Shown here piece after piece: positions 1-9,186 of a stretch of DNA of 23,089 bases. The notes beneath the pieces are model-generated. The model had not been told where the DNA came from, searched no databases, and saw only the letters and a program-made list of their open reading frames with translations. Position numbers and translations under genes: made by a program. Origin of the DNA: Chara braunii (taxonomy: Eukaryota > Streptophyta > Charophyceae > Charales > Characeae); NCBI GenBank assembly GCA_003427395.1, contig BFEA01000356.1, positions 697,849-720,937 on the forward strand, read 5' to 3'. Numbering within the stretch: position 1 is the stretch's first letter; each line of letters opens with the position of its first letter.

Positions 1-80
1 GGGTACGGGGGTGTTGGAGGGGTTATGAGGGTATTTGGGGCAGGTATGGGGGTGTTGGTAGGGTTATTAGGGGTTCTGGA
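1..80. repeat. G-rich tandem repeat, two ~41-bp copies
   Basis: Two copies of a G-rich unit begin with GTACGGGGGTGTTGG at 3 and GTATGGGGGTGTTGG at 44, giving a period of 41 bp. The left edge may be cut by the window. An A-rich run with 16 uninterrupted A's follows near 99-115. No coding signal is seen. Confidence 0.6.
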
Positions 81-129
81 CCAGAACAAAATAAATCAAA
101 AAAAAAAAAAAAAATTGCGGGGTGCCGAC

Positions 130-209
130 GACCCCCGACTGGTAGGTGCCGACCAGCCAACTGGTCGGCTGGTCGGCATCCGACCAGTTAAGCCCCCCGA
201 CGGTCGGGG
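130..209. repeat. Nested GC-rich inverted repeat (hairpin)
   Basis: A perfect 12-bp stem TGCCGACCAGCC (147-158) pairs with GGCTGGTCGGCA (167-178) around an 8-base loop. Outside it, ACTGGT near 138 can pair with ACCAGT near 183, and ACCCCCGAC near 130 can pair with GTCGGGGT at 202-209. The result is a nested cruciform or RNA hairpin. A-rich runs flank it on both sides (99-115 and 233-242). It could be the end of a small inverted-repeat element, but no target duplication was recognised. Confidence 0.6.
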
Positions 210-275
210 TGTGCAACACTGCTGTGAGGGGAGAAAAAAAAAATTACCTATGACTGGAGTGGACACTCTTGAATG

Positions 276-311
276 TTGACCTCCATGATGTTGACCTTCA
301 AAATGTTGACC
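276..311 (+). promoter_or_regulatory. Three TTGACC motifs spaced 15 bp apart
   Basis: TTGACC occurs at 276, 291 and 306, exactly 15 bp apart, inside a short tandem repeat of the form ATGTTGACCTNCA. TTGAC(C/T) is the core of the plant W-box bound by WRKY factors. No gene start is seen nearby, so a regulatory role is only a possibility; a simple short tandem repeat explains the spacing equally well. Confidence 0.25.
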
Positions 312-520
312 TTCATGATTTCTCTTTTTCTCTCTCTTTTTTTTTTTTTGTTTCTTCGTCTCTATCTTGTCTTTTCGCTAAGGTCTCAAATCTAACACAG
401 ATCCCCAGGTGGTATCTAGCATGTCCATGTCCCAAGGACTCGAAACAGAAAAAGCAGCCGGTAATTTAATGGGTTGTGTGTGGTGGTGGTGGAGGTTCTT
501 TGTGGGGTAGATGGGTGTGG

Positions 521-550
521 GAAGGAGGGGAGGGGAGGGGAGGGGAGGGA
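521..550 (+). repeat. G-quadruplex-like (GGGGA)n run
   Basis: Five consecutive runs of three or four G's, separated by single A's, satisfy the usual G3+N1-7 quadruplex pattern on the + strand. It is low-complexity sequence in a region without a gene. Confidence 0.5.
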
Positions 551-1149
551 TCAGATGCGGAAGTGCGCCTGACTGCCACCTGGGAAAAGCATATCACTCA
601 TTTTCTTTGACATGCTTACTAAGCACTGGTACACGCCCCAATATCCGTCAAGCCAGTTGATGTCTTCATGAAAACGAATCGGCCCTCCCAACCTTAGATG
701 CTCCGAAAATGACCTTTCAGCAGATCGTAGCGACCTGGTGCCAACTTAGGGTCTGCCCTTGTCCCTTGGATGATATGGATATGGCCCAAAACTGGGATCA
801 GGGACCAGAATTGAGACTGGACGATGTCCTTGGTATCTGTTGATGGCTCTGGCCCAAACCTGAGCCCTCACAGACCTGCAAGGAGAGCGGCAAGACACCA
901 TGGCTATTGCATGCATGTGTGAGAAGGAGAGGAGGTAGGGAAGGGAAAGGGCAGAGGTGCGATGAAGGGAAAGACGGACAGGGGAGGGAAAGGAGGCATG
1001 GAGGGTGGGAGAGGAGATGTATGATTGGCAAGAGCGGAAAAGATAGGCGGGCTTAAACCACCCCTATCCCCGCCGGCCTAAATTCAGCCTTCCTGGCCTT
1101 ACGGACCGGGTTTTTAGTGGGGGGCGACCAGCAGGTGCAGGGGGGTCCA
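551..1149. other. Intergenic, no supported gene
   Basis: The stretch is mixed sequence that becomes purine-rich from about 920 to 1050. The only long open frame (798-1031, - strand) translates to a Pro/Ser/Leu-rich low-complexity peptide that simply reflects the purine-rich + strand. I see no gene, RNA or mobile-element motif here. Confidence 0.5.
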
Positions 1150-1735
1150 GTCACTCAATTTTCAAGTGCCAACTTTGTCGATTTTTCGCACTCAAAAGAA
1201 CTCGTTAAAAAAATCTGAAAATTTGAGATCTTGTAGATTAGATTGTGATCTTTCACGGAAAATATCAGAATAAATAAATAAAAGCAATTGGACAGTGAAA
1301 TAAATGCCGCGCTGATTCCTCACAATTTCCATTTTTGCCAGCAATGGAAAAAGTGCCGCAACTTGCACAATTTTTTGCAGTCAGAAAAATGACTCATAAA
1401 ATCTGAAATTTGGTGGGCCTGTGGATTTGGTCGTCGTCTTCCCAGGAAAAAAAAAAAAGAAAAAAAGTTTAGACCGTGAAATGAATGCCGTGCCGATTTT
1501 TCTCATTTTCCATTTTGCTGCTCTACCGCGTGTGGGCCAACGGGAAAGTACCTCAACTTTCAGTGATTTTTCACGATCAAAAGAACGTGTCAAGAAATCG
1601 GAAAATTGAAGGGTCCGTAGATTTGGTTGCGGTCTTTCCAGGAAAAATATTTTAAAAATTAGAAAAAATGTTTAGGCCTCAAGATAAATCGCAGCGGCAA
1701 TTCGCCACGTTTTTCATTTTTGCCACTCCTCTGGT
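1150..1735. repeat. Three diverged copies of a ~190-bp tandem repeat
   Basis: Corresponding landmarks recur in order. CAACTT starts at 1170, 1359 and 1554 (spacings 189 and 195). Each is followed by a T-rich stretch, a CAAAAGAAC-type segment, an ATCTGAAA or ATCGGAAA segment, a (T)GTAGATT or TGGATTTGG segment, CCAGGAAAA or CACGGAAAA, an A-rich run, and then a conserved TTCCATTTTTGCCA-type end. The copies are clearly diverged, with A-run length varying most (about 1446-1468 is almost pure A). This looks like a small old satellite array or the internal repeats of an unknown element. No open frame spans it. Confidence 0.6.
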
Positions 1736-1771
1736 TCTCCCCACTGTGCTACCGGTAGTCCCCTTGAACCT

Positions 1772-1932
1772 GTGCTAGTGGTCCCCCTCAATTTCGGCCA
1801 GCGGGGGGAGTGGTGGTTTAAAAGGTGCTGGATGAGGGAGGAAATGGAGAGGGTGTGGATGACCGTCGAGAGAGGGGAAGAAGAGGCCCCAAAAGTGGTG
1901 CAGGAGAAGAAACTGGTATGGGATGACCAAGG
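1772..1932 (+). pseudogene. Unrecognised ORF fragment interrupted by the 5' LTR
   Basis: An open frame with non-simple composition (residues such as GEWWFKRCWMREEMERVW) runs rightward and is cut at 1933, where the Ty3 5' LTR begins. A stop lies just upstream in the same frame, so only about 53 codons of host sequence remain. The tryptophan- and acidic-residue-rich peptide could be a remnant of a gene or of an older transposon. I do not recognise the family, and the frame may be coincidental. The right-hand partner, if it survives, should lie in or beyond the N gap. Confidence 0.2.
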
Positions 1933-2954
1933 TGTGAGGATTGAGCCCTCAACGGGGCCTTGCCGACAAGCGTATGTTCTGGGCATAGGCCCCCAGCAAG
2001 CCTCGTGCCTGCCCTAAGTGAAGGCGGGCCAGAATATCCACAAAGAGGCCTTCATTCAGCATTTCCCAAAGTGGGTATCAGACAGTCGCCGCATGCCTGT
2101 TGGTTGAAGTGCATCGTGAGCCTCCGACTCCTGCAGAGGCAGTTGAGCCCAGGGCTGGGGTTGGTTGAGCCCTGGGCGACAGTCTGGGAGGCCGTCACAG
2201 TATTTTGTCAAAGAGTCCGAGGAAGCCAAGGGGAAACCGGTACGGGGTCTGAATCTGGACAACGGCCCTAGCATAAGCGGCGCAACTGTATTACCTGGGC
2301 CCCATCTGCATTGGGCCTGGGTACAGGTACTGGGGCCCAGGCTCAAGGGAGATTGCCCACACGCAACACTGGCATATAGGCAGAACGGGTGAGTGGGCAA
2401 GGATCTTGGCCATTGCGAGCAAGGCCGGCACGCTGTTGCATTGCGAGCTGCTGCGCTGCGCTAGGCTGAGAGAAGGCAGGCTGGCGCTAAGCGGTAGGGC
2501 GCAGGGCGCCGGCAGCCATAGCCGGGCGGCATGAGAGCGGTGGGGGAGGTGAGGGCGAAGGTGGTTCTTCGGAAGGTGAAGGGCGCTGTGTGGGATAACA
2601 AGGAAGAGTGAGGGAAGAGAGAGAGAGACGTACCTGGAAGGAGAGGAGGTGGGCATTGGTGTTGACGTCATCACTCGCTGGTGGTCAAGTAGTCTGGTTG
2701 CTTCCATGCTGTAGTCGTAGGATAGGTTGTAGAGTAGATAGGGCGCCCGGCGCCATTCGAAGTGAGAGCTACATTGGGTTCTGATGTTGGTGTGGCCCTT
2801 CGGGCTTGGACATTGACTCTCAATTCTGCTGTATCGTTCTCAATGGATGGTTTCTTGGTTCCAATGTGCTATCTGCTCTTTCCTTGACTACATGGACTTC
2901 AAGGTGATTTGCAATTTGGATTTATGTACTTCGTTCACACTCATGTTCCTTGCA
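1933..2954 (+). repeat. 5' LTR of the Ty3/gypsy element
   Basis: The repeat starts TGTGAGGATT and ends ...TTGCA, with TG...CA ends as in most LTRs, and is about 1022 bp long. Its left boundary is fixed by the matching 3' copy beginning at 9801 directly after the polypurine tract. Its right boundary is inferred from the CA end four bases before the primer site and is less certain by a few bases. CAAGG (1928-1932) would be the 5-bp target duplication, but the partner is hidden in the gap. Several open frames inside are not supported as genes. Confidence 0.9.
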
Positions 2955-2958
2955 AATT

Positions 2959-2973
2959 TGGTATCGGAGCTGG
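2959..2973 (+). other. Primer-binding site, initiator tRNA-Met type
   Basis: TGGTATCGGAGCTGG lies four bases after the 5' LTR. It resembles the common plant primer site TGGTATCAGAGC, complementary to the 3' end of the initiator tRNA-Met, with one A-to-G change in the first 12 bases. This is where reverse transcription would be primed. Confidence 0.8.
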
Positions 2974-4255
2974 TTCGATTCGCCGCTTACCTTGGTGCGC
3001 CGGCGTTATACAGACTTGGTGCGTTGACGATGCTTCTTCGCAGTTGGTTCTTGTGACGTCGGGCCGAATATAGGCGCACGACCTGGGTAGAGAGGTGTGC
3101 GCCGAAAGGCTATACGGCTTGGGATGCCGTGGTGACGGCAAAATGTATGTCTGGTGATGAGAGCATGCTGATGTGGCATTTGGTTGAGGTGGCACTGCAT
3201 TGCGTTGTGGGTGGTACCGAGGCTACGACCGGTCATCAAATGCACATTCGGCTCAATTGGTGAGAAATCTGCAGTTGGGGGCAGCTATCTCCAGGTATGT
3301 TGTTCCCTTACCTTACCTACCCTCTCAATCTCTTCCTACCGCGAGGAAGTGAGTCTGACTTGAGAGTCCTCTCTTTTGGTGAAGTGTCGTGAGCGCTCTA
3401 CCTTGAGAGACGACGATCTTCCTGGTGGCACATCTGGAAGGAGAAAGGGCGGTGCCTCTGAAGGGCCCTGGTCGAAGCATATGGGTCACGGTCACCATGC
3501 CAACCCAATGGGATTAGTACACATGCGATGGTTGCTTTGTCCATTGGGGCTCTTTGATGTGCTGATAGAGGGGTGTGCGGACTGAACAGGCTTATGCAGA
3601 CGCGTCCTAGACCGTCTATAAAGATTTCTGGATGGGGTTCCGATCTGTCCACTGGCTGTGATCGTGGTCCTGTTTGCGATGTTAAATAATTCCTGAGCGA
3701 CCTTGGGGGCAATCCTTAAATAAGCCTCTTGATCAGCCAGATCAGTCGGACGTACGGCTCGTTGCACGCGAGGATAAATAACGGGCAAGCCTGGTGATAA
3801 GCATGCATCTAGGGCACAGGGGTGGGCCGACATTGCACACCTATGAGATTGCTGCTCATTGATGCTCATCGGTATGTTGGATTGAGGGGAGGGTAGGTTC
3901 CAATTGGCGCTCAACTGTAAACACAACCATATCCATTGTTCATACATCTGCAACATAATTTAGTTTTATTTTTGACTAGTTGGTTGACAGACTGCTAACA
4001 CCTCAGAAACAGCTTAGTGTAGGACTGTAGTATAATACCATATCCAGTTCTATGCAAAGCTTCTGTAAGTGAACTAATCTGAATAAAATTAGATTATGTT
4101 TACAGTCTTTGTGAATGTTGTAAGGCTGCCACTTGATCGGTTAAGTAGGGGACTTGCTGGACACATTTATTTGTAGAACATTTTGTGCCGGCCAGACACA
4201 TGTTGTGGTAGGACTCCAGGAGGGAGTTGTCGTGCAGATAGTGTTTGCCTAACTG
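2974..4255 (+). other. Long element leader between primer site and gag
   Basis: About 1.3 kb separates the primer site from the first gag-like codon at 4256. No + strand frame here resembles a retroelement protein. The 3957-4255 part is AT-richer and includes a small inverted repeat TAATCT/AGATTA near 4075-4097. The leader is long for a Ty3 element, so it could include an unrelated insertion or an extra, antisense coding unit. Confidence 0.5.
3492..3956 (-). CDS. Unrecognised antisense ORF in the element leader (doubtful)
   Basis: A 154-codon open frame with an ATG start lies on the strand opposite gag-pol. Its composition is not simple-sequence, with mixed charged and hydrophobic residues, unlike the Pro/Ser-rich artefact frames elsewhere in the window. 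No signal peptide, membrane segment, zinc motif or known domain is recognised. Several plant Ty3 elements carry additional ORFs outside gag-pol, some antisense (Grande type), so it could be such an ORF. It could equally be a chance open frame in a decayed element. Given the damage to gag-pol, survival of an intact ORF would itself be odd. Confidence 0.2.
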   Translation of the reverse strand: MLQMYEQWIWLCLQLSANWNLPSPQSNIPMSINEQQSHRCAMSAHPCALDACLSPGLPVIYPRVQRAVRPTDLADQEAYLRIAPKVAQELFNIANRTTITASGQIGTPSRNLYRRSRTRLHKPVQSAHPSISTSKSPNGQSNHRMCTNPIGLAW

Positions 4256-6042
4256 ATGAGTGGGTCAGACACCGATGAGGGTAGAGTTGACGATGTGAGG
4301 CTGACACGTTCGAGATCACTTAGGGTCCTGCATGTGTGTCAGGCCCTACGGCTGGGAGACGAAAGACGGCTGCGTGCCGAAGTTAGAGCCCGTGCTTATG
4401 CAGCAGAGAGGGAAACAACACTGGCTGCAAGTCAGGCGTTGGCAGCAGCAAACGCCGCAGCTAGGGAACGGGCAGCAGCAACAGCCAGCGCAACAGCAAT
4501 GGCTACCGCGGCAGCATCCTCTGCTGCATCCTCGTCTGGGACCCAGTTGGGGATGCCCCTGGGCCTACGGGTACTTCCAGATCAGTAGGTTTCAGTCAGT
4601 CCACAAGTCAAATGGCGGGCTCGCAGTTCAGTCCGTTGACCCTACGCGGCAGAGAGCTACTAGAGCTCCAACAAGTCGAGAGGATCCGCACTTGGTTAGA
4701 GAGGGAACTGATTCAAGCTACCGTTAGGGAAAATGAGATTGGAAATAGAACAGCTAGGCTTGATACGTTAGAGGCAGACAAAGCTGCGTTAGAGGAGTTA
4801 GACGAGTCAGCAATGTCTGACGCAATGAAAGTGTTAAGGTCCAGTATACTGTGACTGCATGCGCACGTGGACAGCGGGCTGGATTTCATGCAGAACTCCT
4901 TGGATCAACTCTTGGATCTTTTGCAAAGGTCAGGAATACGGCCAGCAGCACAGTCATCGTTGTCGTTAACGACGATGTCTGGCCCCGTTCCGGTACAAGT
5001 TGGCACACAGCCAAGTGGTACGTCTGCAGCAGCCGCACAGACTGTTGCTTCTTCTTCTTCTGGTCCAGCGGCTGGAGCTACATCACAGTTGCAACAAACC
5101 GTTCCACCTCAGGGACAGCCGCAAAGTCCATGGTACCCAAAGACCCCGATGAAGCCACCCCTTGCTTTCTCCGGTGAGAAGAAAGATGAGGAACTCAACA
5201 CTTGGTTGAGAACGGTTCCAATGTGGGTAAGGGCAAAGAGGAAGTTGCAGGAGGAGGAGGTGATTACTGCTACATCTTACCTCGAGGGTAAGGCAGCCAA
5301 ATGACTGGATGGGATAGTAGCTAAGGCTGGGTTCGAACGACGCATGGCAGACTGGGGTAAGACCCTTACTTTAGAAGAGTTCTTAGATATGGTAGAAGCT
5401 CGCTGACATAATCCGCAGCAGGCACAAATTGTCACTGATGCGATGCTCAGACTGGACCAGAGAAGGTACAAGTCTGTCAGAGAGCTGACGTCTACCGTAG
5501 AGAACCTCATCGTCGTTCCCGGTATACGCTATGATGATCAGGTCTTATTGACCATGTTTCTCAGATGTTTGGTCGAGAATCTCAGAACCTTACTGGCCAG
5601 CGAGGCTCGCCTCGAGTATCATTCCTTTGAGACTTTCTCAAGAAAGCCCTTAGATTTGGATGCTACTCTAGGAAGTGTTCGACCTACTCCAGTAGACGGG
5701 AGGAAGAAGAAGAGTCCACAGAAGTGGAAAAAGAAGGGTAGTAGATTGATGAGGGTTGAGTCCGATGGGACTCAAACTGAAATCGAAGAACTTACCGACC
5801 TGATGGACGGTTCAGAGTACGACGGCGAGGAAATCGCTGAGGGTAGCACCCTCGCCGCAGTAGTCAAGGCAAAGGCTGGTGGCCGCAGTAAAGGCGGCCA
5901 TCAAAAGAGTCAAGGGCAGACCACGTCCAATCAGTCCAAAGTAGCAAATTCGGTTAAGGCAGGTCTTGATCAGGAAGTGTGGCGGGACGGCCGAGTGCAT
6001 GGTGTTTGCATTAACTGTGGTGAATACGGACACACCCAGTAA
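4256..6042 (+). pseudogene. gag: gag-like region of the Ty3 element (broken)
   Basis: This region would make the capsid and nucleocapsid. The N-terminal part (4256-4560) opens at ATG 4256, directly after an in-frame TAA at 4250, and is rich in Ala, Arg and Glu, like a coiled region. Near 4561 the frame changes, consistent with a one-base loss in a C/G run. The second frame carries a charged helical segment (about 4612-4850), a Gln/Ser/Ala-rich linker (about 4950-5140), and a retrotransposon-gag-like core with many Leu and Trp positions (about 5150-5640). Next comes a Lys-rich stretch (5700-5745), and a zinc knuckle begins at 6007 (CINCGEYGH). In-frame stops lie at 4852 (TGA), 5302 (TGA), 5404 (TGA) and 6040 (TAA). 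The last falls inside the knuckle, and the fourth zinc ligand position reads His instead of Cys. More stops follow at 6064-6099 and the frame between knuckle and protease is disturbed. Confidence 0.8.
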
Positions 6043-6126
6043 GGTCACGCAGAAGATACCCCCTAAGGGAGGGGTGCCTTCTTCCCAGGCTGGGACTAGT
6101 TCCTGTTCGGGAAACACCTGAGGTCG

Positions 6127-6930
6127 GTGGAAGTTTTAGCTGCTTCTACTCATGGTGAAGTGGGACAGATACCCTCCTCGCTTCATGAGATGGCCATAGC
6201 TAATGACTCTTTAGTCACCCCGCAGACACACCTAGATCAAACTATGCTCTGTACGTTGGATGTGTCTGAGACCTTAGAAGATTTAGAAAGTGTGTGGTCA
6301 AGCAAGGACCCTAACGAATCTTGGGTGGCACTAAGTAGAGGTCCTAGAGGGGAACATTTCGTCGTGGAAGTTGCTGTAGGAGGCCGCAAATGTGGTGCCT
6401 TCGTAGACATCAGCTCCACGCGGAATTACATAAGTCGCGACTGTTTGGAAAGGCTGCACCTAGAAGACCGGGTATAACACCTTAGTAGACCAGTAGCATC
6501 TACTTTGGCCAACAAGGAGCGCATGGTAGTGACAAACTATGTCAAGGATGTATTCTGCGCCTTCTCCTATGCAGGAGGGGAACTTAATCACAAGATTTCG
6601 TTCCTGGTTAGTGACGACTTACCGTTCGACATGCTGTTAAGAATGTACTACCTTGAGGTTGCCAAGCCCCAGTTTGACTGGGACAAGAAGGTGCTCAAAC
6701 ATGAGTTGCCTGATGGGAGGACCGTGAGACTGGCCAAGTACAAGGCTAGTAGGTTGTTAGACTCCTATGGGTGCTTGTGTGCAACAACATTCTGCAACTA
6801 CTATAAACAAAACCAAGAGGAGGGTATGTACCTAGCCTATGTCTTTGAGAAAGGGGAGGCCGTTAAAACACCCCCGAAGAAAGAGAACGTCGTTACTAAC
6901 TTCCCTGATCTGTTCGAGGAGCCCACATGA
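6127..6930 (+). pseudogene. pro: Retropepsin-like aspartic protease region (degenerate)
   Basis: The domain would cleave the gag-pol polyprotein. The active-site segment reads GAFVDISSTRNYIS; the Asp codon is at 6406-6408. In the family this segment is D-S/T-G-A-T followed by N-Y/F-I, so the Asp, Thr and the RNYIS tail are kept but the Ser-Gly after the Asp has become Ile-Ser. The C-terminal hydrophobic-Gly motif (usually ILG or similar) reads FDMLLRMYYL, with Arg in place of Gly. Together these changes should abolish activity. A TAA at 6475-6477 splits the domain, and a TGA at 6928-6930 separates it from the RT. All pieces are in the same frame, so nonsense changes rather than indels caused the breaks. 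Confidence 0.75.
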
Positions 6931-7605
6931 GTCGTAGATAGGGAGATTGTCCACTTTATAGAAATAATTCCAGGGAGTAAAACCCCAAGGGGAAGGATCT
7001 ATAGGATGGCTCCGACCGAGTTGGACGAACTCCGGTGACAACTGAAAGAGCTGACAGAAAAGGGTGGGATACAGCCTAGTACTTCCCCCTTCGGATCTCC
7101 AGTGCTGTTTGTACTGAAGAAGGGGGGATGGTTAAGGATGTGCATTGATTATAGAGGCCTCAATGCCATCACAGTGAAGAACGCAGAGCCTCTACCTCGC
7201 ATAGACGACCTATTGGATAAGGTGCAGGGGTGTAAGTACTACAACAAGATATACTTAAAGTCCGACTACCATCAGATTGCCATAAGACCTGAGGATCAAC
7301 ACAAAACCGCATTTCAGACCGGGTACGGTCTGTATGAATTTGTGGTGGTGTTCTTTGGCCTTTGCAATCCGCCGGGTGCATTCCAACACGCTATGAATAG
7401 GATCTTCCATGACTACTTGGACAAGTTTGTTGTCGTGTACCTCGATGATATTCTTGTCTTTAGTAAGTCTGTCGAGGAGCATGCACAACATTTAGAGATT
7501 GTTCTCTCACTCCTGCGGCAACACAAGTATAAGGTCAACTTACAGAAATGCGAATTCGGACGCACTGAGATCTTGTACTTTGGTCATGAAGTATCCAGGG
7601 ATTAG
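6931..7605 (+). pseudogene. pol: Ty3/gypsy reverse transcriptase domain (broken)
   Basis: RT would copy element RNA into DNA. The region reads in the same frame as the protease. Recognisable segments are a [16 protein letters not shown]-type entry motif (7075-7120), MCIDYRGLN (7138-7164), the motif A region [13 protein letters not shown] (about 7246-7285), the FGL-PGAFQ region (about 7354-7389) and the catalytic motif [10 protein letters not shown] (from 7438). YLDD is intact, but the motif A aspartate that normally sits in a KIDLKS-type segment is Tyr (TAC 7252-7254), which should abolish polymerase activity. A TGA at 7036-7038 interrupts the N-terminal part. The frame ends at TAG 7603, and the protein continues in the next frame as GIRPEDAK, consistent with a small deletion near 7596-7603. 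Confidence 0.9.
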
Positions 7606-8290
7606 GCCGGAAGATGCGAAAGTGGCTAGTATAAGGGACTGGCCACGACCTCAGATAGTGACTGAGGTTAGATCTTTCTTAGGGATGTGCGACTACTATA
7701 GGAACTTTGTGAAAAACTATTCCACGGTCGCCTCTCCTTTGACTGAACTCACTCGATTTGATACGCCTTGGGATTGGAGTGATGAGTGCGAGGTTGCTTT
7801 CAAACGATTGAAGCATGCACTCATGAATCACGAGGTTCTTATGGTGCCCGATCCTCAGACGCCATTTATTGTGACCACTGACGCAAGCCAGTACGACATT
7901 GGCGCAGTGCTGGCTCAGCAGGATGGGAAAAAATTGAGACCGATTGAGTATATGAGCAAGAAAATGCCATCAAAGAAACTGGTAAAGTCCACCTACGAAA
8001 GGGAACTCTATGCTCTCTATAAGGCACTTGTTCAGTGGAGACACTTTCTGTTGGGGCGGCTTTTCTATTTGAGAACTGACCATCAAACCCTCAAATGGAT
8101 AAAGACTCAACCTGCCCTTTCTGATGCACTCAAGCGATGGATTGAAGTCATAGATCAATATGACTTCAGGCTAGAGTATCTGAAGGGAGAGTACCACAAG
8201 GTTGCGGATGCGCCGTCACGTAGGGCAGACTACCTAGGGGCGCTAGTTTCTGAATTTGGCGTATCTGAAAAAGTAACTCAATTGCTGGTG
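7600..8290 (+). pseudogene. pol: RT connection and RNase H domain
   Basis: This part reads in a different frame from the RT core, beginning [12 protein letters not shown], continuing through the connection FLGMCDYYRNF (about 7672-7704) and into RNase H. RNase H degrades the RNA strand during reverse transcription. The family's acidic residues are visible: TTDAS (about 7876), TYERELYAL (about 7991), LRTDHQTLKW (about 8071), and VADAPSRR (about 8201), where the last is usually VADALSRR. This domain has no in-frame stop and keeps its four acidic positions, making it the best preserved part of pol. It is still only a fragment of a broken polyprotein. Confidence 0.9.
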
Positions 8291-9186
8291 GGAGCCTATC
8301 AGGAAGACCCTGTCACGATGGACATCATCCGCAAGCTACAGGCTAAAGACAAGGCCACTGAAGATGAGTTTGTGATGGTGGATGGGTTGCTCTTTCTGAG
8401 AAAGGCTGGGATTGAAAGATTAGTTGTTCCATGTAGTGAAAATTTGCTCAGTTTATTTATAGGTGAATGTTATGATGCAACTGGACATTTTGGCTATATA
8501 AAGACCAGTGCCAATCTAGTACAGCGATTTGGGTGGCCCGGAATGCTAGATGGCATAAAGAAATATGTGGAGACCTGTCAGGTCTGTCAGCGGGACAAGC
8601 CGCGAACTCAAGCACCGCTTGGGCTGCTGAAGCCCTTGCCTATTCCCGCTGGTCCGGGACACAGTGTTTCCATGAATTTCATGGACACCTTGGTAACCAG
8701 CAGAAGTGGCAAGAGGCACATTTTATCATCATAGACCGATTCACGAAGTATGCTAGAGTGATTGCCATGCCAGAGACTGCCAGGACTGAGCACGTCATCA
8801 AGTTGTTTTTGGACAATTGGGTGCGTGATTTTGGACTGCCAAAGTCAATTATTAGTGTTAGAGATGTCCGTTTTACAACTGAGTTGTGAAAGAAGACTGC
8901 TGAACAAATGGGCAGTCAACTTCAGATGACTTCTGGGAATCATCCCGAAGCCAATATACAGGCCGAACAAATGAACAGAGTTGTGCAACATCTGATGAGG
9001 CACTACATCAAGCCCAACCAGGATGACTGGGATGAGAAATTGCCTCTCATTGCCAGTTTGTACAACAACGTTGTACAAAGCAGTACCGGCGTCAGTCCTA
9101 ACCAGCCGCACTTGGGATGGAAGCCTAGATCAGCGTTGGACTTCCTCCTGCCTAAAAACCGACCCTCTGTATGCTGTGCAGTATGA
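8291..9186 (+). pseudogene. pol: Integrase domain (broken, two catalytic residues lost)
   Basis: Integrase would insert the DNA copy. The N-terminal zinc domain retains GHFGYIKTSA and the CQVCQRDK pair, but the first His of the HHCC set reads Tyr (TAT 8471-8473). In the DDE core the first Asp position reads Asn (AAT 8675-8677, in SMNFMDTL), and the second, normally SDRD, reads SVRD (GTT 8857-8859). The Glu in QAEQ (8965-8967) is kept. The frame changes near 8720-8730, consistent with loss of one T from a T run, and a TGA stops it at 8887-8889 where the family has Trp. A further frame change occurs at about 9165-9185, before VQYEKLLQ. The domain cannot be functional. Confidence 0.9.

Noticed and set aside
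2056-2707. Several frames within the 5' LTR
   Set aside because: They lie in LTR sequence, are not preserved in the 3' LTR with its indels, and match no known protein.
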